Shown: positions 5,875 through 10,395 of the stretch, in pieces
How the letters are laid out: every line of letters begins with the position of its first letter
Numbering within the stretch: the stretch's first letter is position 1
Assembly (NCBI GenBank): GCA_007125875.1
Contig: SLCI01000161.1
Span: forward strand, 1-10,395
Source: Kiritimatiellia bacterium
GTDB taxonomy: Bacteria; Verrucomicrobiota; Kiritimatiellia; SLAD01
DNA length: 10,395 nt
Reading direction: 5' to 3'
Notes under the pieces: model-generated
The model's database searches: none
Told to the model about the DNA's origin: nothing
What the model saw: the letters and a program-made list of their open reading frames with translations, nothing else
Made by a program: the position numbers and the translations under genes

Positions 5875-7161
5875 TCAGCCTGCTTCGCTGAAAAAGCGCC
5901 AATAGACCCAAACCGCCGCAAAGAGAATCAGCAGTACCAAGCAGATCCAGCTAAATATGAGATAGGGCTTGGATGGTCGTGCCGCCCGGGGCACTTGATC
6001 GCTAGTGATCAAATGCAAGTTGAACCAGCCCAGCACGGGAGCTGCGATAAAGGAAAGGCCGGCGGCGAAATCGATCAGCAGCGTGAATGCGCGCCCGGAC
6101 ATGAACAGAACGATCACCAAAGCAACGGCCGGTACCACAAAGAGCCCCACACGATAGACCTGCAATCGACGCGTCTCATGTTGCTCGGGCGGCGCCCATT
6201 CCACGGCAATTTCCGATAGCACACGTGGATAGGCATCCGTCACGGCCAGCGTTGTGCTGAACATGGCCACGAAGGCCGCGACAGAGACGAGCGGCGCGCT
6301 CCACGTACCGAGCGTCTGGCTGTACAGGGCGACAATTTGGGCTGAGAACGCCACGGCCCCCGCCGCAAAGGTCTCGTCGGTCCCGAACATGATCAGCGCA
6401 CCCAATAGAAAGAAGAGTACGCCGATGAAGGCGGCGGCGCCGTATCCAACATCGAAATCAAACCGTGATTCGGCAACTGAAGGGGTGTACTGAGTTTGGC
6501 GTGCCCGGGCACTAGTCCAAATGGAGTGCCAAATCGATGCGTCCAGCGGAATCGGCATCCAGCCTACAAATGCGATGATGAACGCGATGCCGGCGGTATT
6601 CCAGTAGGCCGGCGCTTCGGTTGCACGGACGCGTTCCAGCGTGCCGGCACCAAAGGCCATCAGGACGGCGATCAATGTGCACAGCGTCAACAAGCTAATG
6701 ATGATCTTCATGCTGAGATCGAGTCCCGGGTAGCGACCAAGCCAAAGCAATGCAATGCAGGCGACAAGTAAAATGGCGGTCCACGTGGCATCATTCAGTC
6801 CGAGACCGAACAAGTTCTCGGCGAGACCTGCGGTCACGATCGTGACCGCCGCTTGGATGATGAACATGGTGCCGACCGTAATGAAAATATAAGCCGCAAA
6901 GGCGAATCGATTCATTCGGCGATAACCGGTGATCATGTTATGTCCCGTGGCGGCCGCAAAACGCGGGCCAAACTCCAGGAACGGATATTTCGTGATGATC
7001 GCCAATGCGAGCAGCCAGAAGAGCGCGAAACCATAGGTTGCACCCGCGCGCGTGGCCTGAACCAAGTGTGATACGCCGATTGCGGCTCCGGCAAGCAGGA
7101 GTCCGGGGCCGAGCGCCAAACGAAGGCGCTGCACAAGTGTTAGCGGTGCAGAAGATGTCAT
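5875..7161 (-). CDS. Divergent Nramp-family transporter (SLC11-like)
   Basis: A 428-residue inner-membrane protein with about eleven hydrophobic segments. The family fold shows in GPGLLLAGAAIG in the first helix, GFALFWLLALAIITKYPFLEFGPRFAAATG in the second, and GWMPIPLDASIW (200-211) in the sixth. Known Nramp proteins move Mn2+ or Fe2+ with protons, using Asp and Asn of a DPGN motif in helix 1 and Met of an MPH motif in helix 6. Here the helix 1 site reads GVSH (29-32) and the helix 6 site MPIP, so the Asp, Asn and His are absent while Met202 remains. The substrate may therefore not be Mn2+ or Fe2+. No Shine-Dalgarno sequence precedes ATG 7161; the upstream bases are pyrimidine-rich. It is the first gene of a probable operon with 5860-5279 and 5231-4218. 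Confidence 0.85.
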   Translation of the reverse strand: MTSSAPLTLVQRLRLALGPGLLLAGAAIGVSHLVQATRAGATYGFALFWLLALAIITKYPFLEFGPRFAAATGHNMITGYRRMNRFAFAAYIFITVGTMFIIQAAVTIVTAGLAENLFGLGLNDATWTAILLVACIALLWLGRYPGLDLSMKIIISLLTLCTLIAVLMAFGAGTLERVRATEAPAYWNTAGIAFIIAFVGWMPIPLDASIWHSIWTSARARQTQYTPSVAESRFDFDVGYGAAAFIGVLFFLLGALIMFGTDETFAAGAVAFSAQIVALYSQTLGTWSAPLVSVAAFVAMFSTTLAVTDAYPRVLSEIAVEWAPPEQHETRRLQVYRVGLFVVPAVALVIVLFMSGRAFTLLIDFAAGLSFIAAPVLGWFNLHLITSDQVPRAARPSKPYLIFSWICLVLLILFAAVWVYWRFFSEAG

Positions 7162-7224
7162 TTTGGAGGGGCTAAAGTATGTTGGCTAAGCCCAATAATT
7201 GTCCTCTAGTTGATCCACAAAAAA

Positions 7225-7318
<94 letters not shown>

Positions 7319-7330
7319 GAAGGATGCGTA

Positions 7331-7359
7331 ACCATAGCGAAGCGCATGATGCGGCGCAA
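7331..7359 (-). promoter_or_regulatory. Candidate promoter of tRNA-Ser
   Basis: On the minus strand TTGCGC (7359-7354), a 17-base spacer, then TATGGT (7336-7331), ending 12 bases before the mature tRNA. The spacing is ideal but both boxes are only partial consensus matches. Confidence 0.4.
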
Positions 7360-7380
7360 GTGGAATGCTTGGCAAAACAG

Positions 7381-7409
7381 TTGAAGGGGGCTGAGGATGA
7401 CGGCATAGT
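7381..7409 (+). promoter_or_regulatory. Candidate promoter giving a leaderless rhomboid mRNA
   Basis: TTGAAG (7381-7386), 17 bases, then CATAGT (7404-7409). Eight bases lie between the -10 and ATG 7418, so the transcript would begin at or just before the start codon. No strong Shine-Dalgarno sequence is present. The arrangement matches that at the exonuclease gene. Confidence 0.35.
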
Positions 7410-7417
7410 GTCGAGCG

Positions 7418-8356
7418 ATGAATTGGAAGGACTTTTTTGACTCAATCGGCCTCAATGGCACCAAGTGGCAGTGGCGCATCATGCGCTGGCAAAAGTCATG
7501 GGCCGATCGCCGCACGACGCTACGTCAGCATCGCGGGCAAGTGACCTATCAACATAAGTTTTGCTCGTGCGGGGCGCTGCTGGATCAAAATGAAAAAGAA
7601 TGTCCGCATTGTGGCAAGCGCGCCCCCTCGTGGCGGGCGCAAGTGATGAAACGGGCCGTCGGCTTGGTCATCCCATCGGCGTTGGCGGTGTCCAGTTCGC
7701 TGCTGATCGTCAACAGCATGTTCTTTTTGCTGATTGTCGCCATCGCGGGTGCCAGTGCGTTGGTGGCTCCGCCCGTGAATTTATTGGCCGAGATGGGGGG
7801 CATGATCCCCGCACGCATTCCGCACGGCGCTTTCCCCACGTTCATTACCTATGGCTATTTGCACCTTGGTTTGATCCATTTTGGCTTCAACATGTTGGTG
7901 TTGTCTCAGGTGGGCCCCATGCTGGAGCAGGAGATCGGCAAGAGTCGCTTCTTCTCGCTGTACACCTTGGCGCTGATCGGTGGTGGCGTGGCGCGCTACC
8001 TGTATAGTGGGCCGACCATGCTGGTCTTGGTTGGGGCATCCGGCGCATTGTTTGGCCTGATTGGATTTGGCATCTCCTATGCGCAGGCGACCGGTGGTTA
8101 CTCGGGTGAGGAAATGCGGAATTTCTTCGTGCGCTGGGCCATCTACGGATTTTTATTCGGGTTTCTGGTGGGGGCCGACAATATTGCCCATCTGGGCGGG
8201 TTTTTGGTCGGGCTGGGACTTGGTTTTCTAGTAGAGCGAGAACGCGTCAATCGAGACCGTTTTTCGCCCATTTGGAACGGCGTGGCTGTGACGTGTTTAG
8301 TTGCTACGCTGGGTGCATTTTTGTGGGTATTGCTACGACATATGAACGCAGGCTAG
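7418..8356 (+). CDS. Rhomboid intramembrane serine protease with N-terminal zinc ribbon
   Basis: A 312-residue inner-membrane protease that cuts substrates within or near their transmembrane helices. Catalytic residues are visible: Ser208 in GASGALFG and His258 in AHLGGFLVG, with His154 and Asn158 in HLGLIHFGFN forming the usual oxyanion region. There are about six or seven hydrophobic segments between 80 and 310. Ahead of them, residues 49-65 form a CxC...CxxC zinc ribbon (Cys49, Cys51, Cys62, Cys65), and residues 1-48 are basic and Trp-rich. The ribbon probably sits in the cytoplasm and may bind a partner or sense metal or redox state. The next gene, an HtrA-type periplasmic protease, begins 37 bases later, so the two are likely co-transcribed and may share a membrane quality-control role. 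Confidence 0.9.
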   Translation: MNWKDFFDSIGLNGTKWQWRIMRWQKSWADRRTTLRQHRGQVTYQHKFCSCGALLDQNEKECPHCGKRAPSWRAQVMKRAVGLVIPSALAVSSSLLIVNSMFFLLIVAIAGASALVAPPVNLLAEMGGMIPARIPHGAFPTFITYGYLHLGLIHFGFNMLVLSQVGPMLEQEIGKSRFFSLYTLALIGGGVARYLYSGPTMLVLVGASGALFGLIGFGISYAQATGGYSGEEMRNFFVRWAIYGFLFGFLVGADNIAHLGGFLVGLGLGFLVERERVNRDRFSPIWNGVAVTCLVATLGAFLWVLLRHMNAG

Positions 8357-8380
8357 CGGAACCCTGTCCATAGCCCGAAA

Positions 8381-8385
8381 AGGAG
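8381..8385 (+). promoter_or_regulatory. Ribosome binding site of the HtrA-like protease gene
   Basis: AGGAG, 8 bases before ATG 8394. It is the strongest Shine-Dalgarno sequence on the plus strand here. A second ATG follows directly (8397); the first has the better spacing. Confidence 0.7.
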
Positions 8386-8393
8386 AACATAAC

Positions 8394-9851
8394 ATGATGC
8401 GAGCTATTCTATTGGCGCTACTGGTTGCGGTAAGTGTGGCGGAGGCACGCACGCAGAACGTGCGCGAGGCGATTGTGAAGGTCTACACCGTCCACAATGT
8501 GCCTGATTACTACAACCCCTGGAACATGCGTGGTACCCAGTCATCGACCGGATCAGGCGCAATCATTGAGGGCCGCCGAATTCTGACGAATGGCCACGTC
8601 GTGCGTGATCAGACGTTTGTTCAAGTACGCCGCTTTGGCGAGTCGCGCCGCTATCAGGCCCGAGTAAAATATGTTTCGCATCAAGCTGATTTGGCCATTT
8701 TGACGGTGGATGATCCGTATTTCTTTGATGATGTCGAACCCCTCACATTTGGCCCGCTGCCCAATACGCAGGATGAAGTCAATGTCTACGGTTTCCCGAT
8801 GGGCGGAGACACGCTCAGTATCACGAAGGGCGTGATCTCGCGTATCGAGCATCAAACCTATGCCCATAGCTCGGTCAACTTGCTGGCGGTGCAAATTGAT
8901 GCCGCCATTAACCCGGGCAATAGTGGCGGCCCCGCCATCGTCAATGACGAGATCGTCGGCGTGGCGATGCAGGGGATTTCGCAGGCCGATAACATCGGCT
9001 ATATCGTTCCCGTTCCGGTTATTCAGCACTTCCTCGATGACATTGCAACCGGTGAACGGAATGGTATTCCCAGCTTGGGGGTGGTGACACAGCGGATGGA
9101 GAATCCGGATATGCGTCGTCGCTACGGAATGGATGAAGAAGAGTCGGGCGTACTATTGATTCATGTGGTCTATGGTTCATCGGCGGATGGTTTGCTTCAT
9201 CCAGGCGACGTGTTGTTGGCCGTGGAAGGGGAGCCCATCGCTGATGATGGAACGATAGAGTTCAGGCCGAAAGAGCGCACCAGTTTTGCGTACTTCGTGC
9301 AACTCAACCAGGTCGGTGAATCAGTTGAATTGAAAGTGCTACGTGATGGCGATCGCATGACGCTTGATATTCCGCTCAATTATCCAATGGAGCGCGATTG
9401 GCTGGTTCCGCTTGAGGCCTATGACGTCTTGCCTACCTACTATATTTATGGCGGGGTGGTATTCGTGCCCCTCAACAAGAATTTGATGCGGATGTGGGGC
9501 GGCAATTGGTTCAATACGGCGCCGAAAGAGTTTGTGATTCATTTATCCAATAACGTGGTGACCGAAGAGCAAGATGAAGTTGTCGTCGCGTTGAAGGTGT
9601 TGGCGGCTGATGTGAACCAAGGCTACCACAACGAAATGCATTGGATAATCGAGTCGGTTGATGGTGAAAAGGTCCGCAATTTGCGACACATGATCGAGCT
9701 GGTAGAGGCTGGCGAAGAGAATGAATTTATCGAATTCCTGAACCCGGGTGATCGAAAGATTCTGCTTGATCGTAGCAAGGTGGTCGCCGAGCAAGATCAA
9801 ATCCTGACCATTTACCGCATTCCGCAAGATCGCTCGGAAGACCTCTTGTAA
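8394..9851 (+). CDS. Periplasmic HtrA/Deg-like serine protease with PDZ domains (DEG9-type architecture)
   Basis: A 485-residue exported serine protease of family S1C. Residues 1-18 are a signal peptide with an Ala-Glu-Ala cleavage site. The catalytic triad is His68 (TNGHVV), Asp99 (ADLAIL) and Ser177 (GNSGGP). A PDZ domain follows at about 225-325 (SLGV..GVLLIHVVYGSSADGLLHPGDVLLAVEGEPI), then a second PDZ-like region at about 345-475. Segments such as DDGTIEFRPKERTSF, LPTYYIYGGVVFVPL and GYHNEMHWIIESVDGEKVRNL resemble what I remember of plant DEG9/DEG2 proteases, more than DegP or DegQ of Escherichia coli. Such proteins degrade or process misfolded envelope proteins. It sits between the rhomboid gene and a YdcF gene, all in one direction. 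The domain reading is firm; the DEG9 likeness is from memory and was not aligned. Confidence 0.92.
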   Translation: MMRAILLALLVAVSVAEARTQNVREAIVKVYTVHNVPDYYNPWNMRGTQSSTGSGAIIEGRRILTNGHVVRDQTFVQVRRFGESRRYQARVKYVSHQADLAILTVDDPYFFDDVEPLTFGPLPNTQDEVNVYGFPMGGDTLSITKGVISRIEHQTYAHSSVNLLAVQIDAAINPGNSGGPAIVNDEIVGVAMQGISQADNIGYIVPVPVIQHFLDDIATGERNGIPSLGVVTQRMENPDMRRRYGMDEEESGVLLIHVVYGSSADGLLHPGDVLLAVEGEPIADDGTIEFRPKERTSFAYFVQLNQVGESVELKVLRDGDRMTLDIPLNYPMERDWLVPLEAYDVLPTYYIYGGVVFVPLNKNLMRMWGGNWFNTAPKEFVIHLSNNVVTEEQDEVVVALKVLAADVNQGYHNEMHWIIESVDGEKVRNLRHMIELVEAGEENEFIEFLNPGDRKILLDRSKVVAEQDQILTIYRIPQDRSEDLL

Positions 9852-9890
9852 TTCTCTGATGTGGCTACTTTGGTTGCTCTTCGATCTATA

Positions 9891-10395
9891 GTGACTCGAT
9901 TACGGCTTGTCTTGGGGCGATTGCTGATCGCCCTGGGCCTGTTGGCGACGTTGCTGTTAGCCGCTTGTTGGACCGACTATCCCTGGCGTATCTATCGATG
10001 GTTTTCCATGCCGGAAGCTCAGCTTCAGGTGGCGCCGGAATACATCGTGGTGATGGGGGGCGGCGGTATTCCCAGCGAATCGGGATTGATGCGAACCTAC
10101 TATGGGGCAGAAGCGGCTCACCGGTTTCCTGACGCCACAGTAGTGATTGCGTTACCTGGCGACCCGACAGGAGAAACGGGTGCTTTAGGGCGAATGCGCG
10201 AGGAGTTGGAGCGGCGCGGAGTCGCACGCGATCGTATCCAGTTTGAGCCGCGTGGCACCAATACACGGTCCCAAGCGATCGAATGGCGAAGACAATGGAA
10301 CGCGGAGGAAGTGACCGCACCGGTGCTGATTATTACTTCACCCGAACACATGCGCCGCTCTGTGCGCACATTCCAACGCGCCGGCTTTCAGAACG
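9891..10395 (+). CDS. YdcF/DUF218 family protein, 3' end outside window
   Basis: The first 168 codons of a DUF218 (YdcF/SanA/ElyC) protein. The visible motifs are YIVVMGGG (51-58) followed by Arg68, GETGALGRMREEL, FEPRGTNTRSQAIEW and TSPEHMRRS, in the family's order. Family members are linked to envelope and peptidoglycan homeostasis, but their reaction is not settled. Residues 7-25 form a hydrophobic N-terminal segment after Arg3, Arg5 and Arg10, ending LAAC (23-26), which fits a lipobox with Cys26 as lipidation site; it may be a lipoprotein or a membrane-anchored protein. I chose GTG 9891; an in-frame GTG at 9861 and TTG at 9870 are alternatives, and no start has a good Shine-Dalgarno sequence. 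The gene is in the same frame as the protease ahead of it, after a 39-base gap, and is probably in the same operon. Confidence 0.8.
   Translation, partial: MTRLRLVLGRLLIALGLLATLLLAACWTDYPWRIYRWFSMPEAQLQVAPEYIVVMGGGGIPSESGLMRTYYGAEAAHRFPDATVVIALPGDPTGETGALGRMREELERRGVARDRIQFEPRGTNTRSQAIEWRRQWNAEEVTAPVLIITSPEHMRRSVRTFQRAGFQN

Noticed and set aside
5824..6219. 131-codon plus-strand frame at the end of the Nramp-like gene
   Set aside because: It is antisense to clear transmembrane helices and its Gln/Asp/His-rich composition is what reverse reading of hydrophobic codons produces.

Overview
The window looks like an ordinary chromosomal stretch of a Gram-negative-type bacterium of moderately high GC, with mostly housekeeping genes and one accessory surface-protein gene. 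Phylum cannot be fixed by eye. The GLUG protein ends in a Tyr-Tyr-Arg-Val-Arg module of a kind I associate with Verrucomicrobiota secreted proteins, and the zinc-ribbon rhomboid and the plant-DEG9-like HtrA protease also fit that group. My best guess is therefore Verrucomicrobiota (Opitutia-like), with Gammaproteobacteria as the alternative. Both tRNA genes encode their CCA ends.

Layout. Positions 1-1014 hold the rest of an FbpC/PotA-type ABC transporter ATPase that enters from the left. Its last codons contain the probable promoter of tRNA-Met(CAT) at 1038-1114. After a 308-base non-coding stretch with a 9-bp inverted repeat and a candidate promoter comes a 564-residue secreted GLUG/MBG/YDG-type repeat protein (1423-3117). 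Two copies of a 16-bp palindrome (3134-3149 and 3176-3191) lie between it and a DEDDh 3'-5' exonuclease (3258-3830), whose promoter seems to place the transcript start at the ATG. The gap 3831-4217, between convergent genes, contains a long nested set of complementary segments (3924-4099) that looks like an unassigned structured RNA.

On the minus strand, read from right to left, are tRNA-Ser(GCT) (7318-7225), a divergent Nramp-family transporter (7161-5875), an unrecognised small membrane protein (5860-5279) and a zinc, probably NADP-dependent alcohol dehydrogenase of the YahK/CAD type (5231-4218). The last three are closely spaced and may form one transcription unit.

On the plus strand, 7418-10395 carries an envelope proteolysis cluster: a rhomboid protease with an N-terminal zinc ribbon, a periplasmic HtrA-like protease of the DEG9 architecture with a good ribosome binding site, and the first 168 codons of a YdcF/DUF218 protein that runs off the right edge. 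They lie in one direction with gaps of about 37-39 bases, which suggests co-transcription and a shared role in envelope quality control (inference).

I see no CRISPR array, insertion sequence, phage or toxin-antitoxin genes. The points most worth follow-up are the structured RNA candidate, the paired palindromes, the Nramp protein that lacks the canonical metal-binding motifs, and the GLUG gene beside the tRNA.
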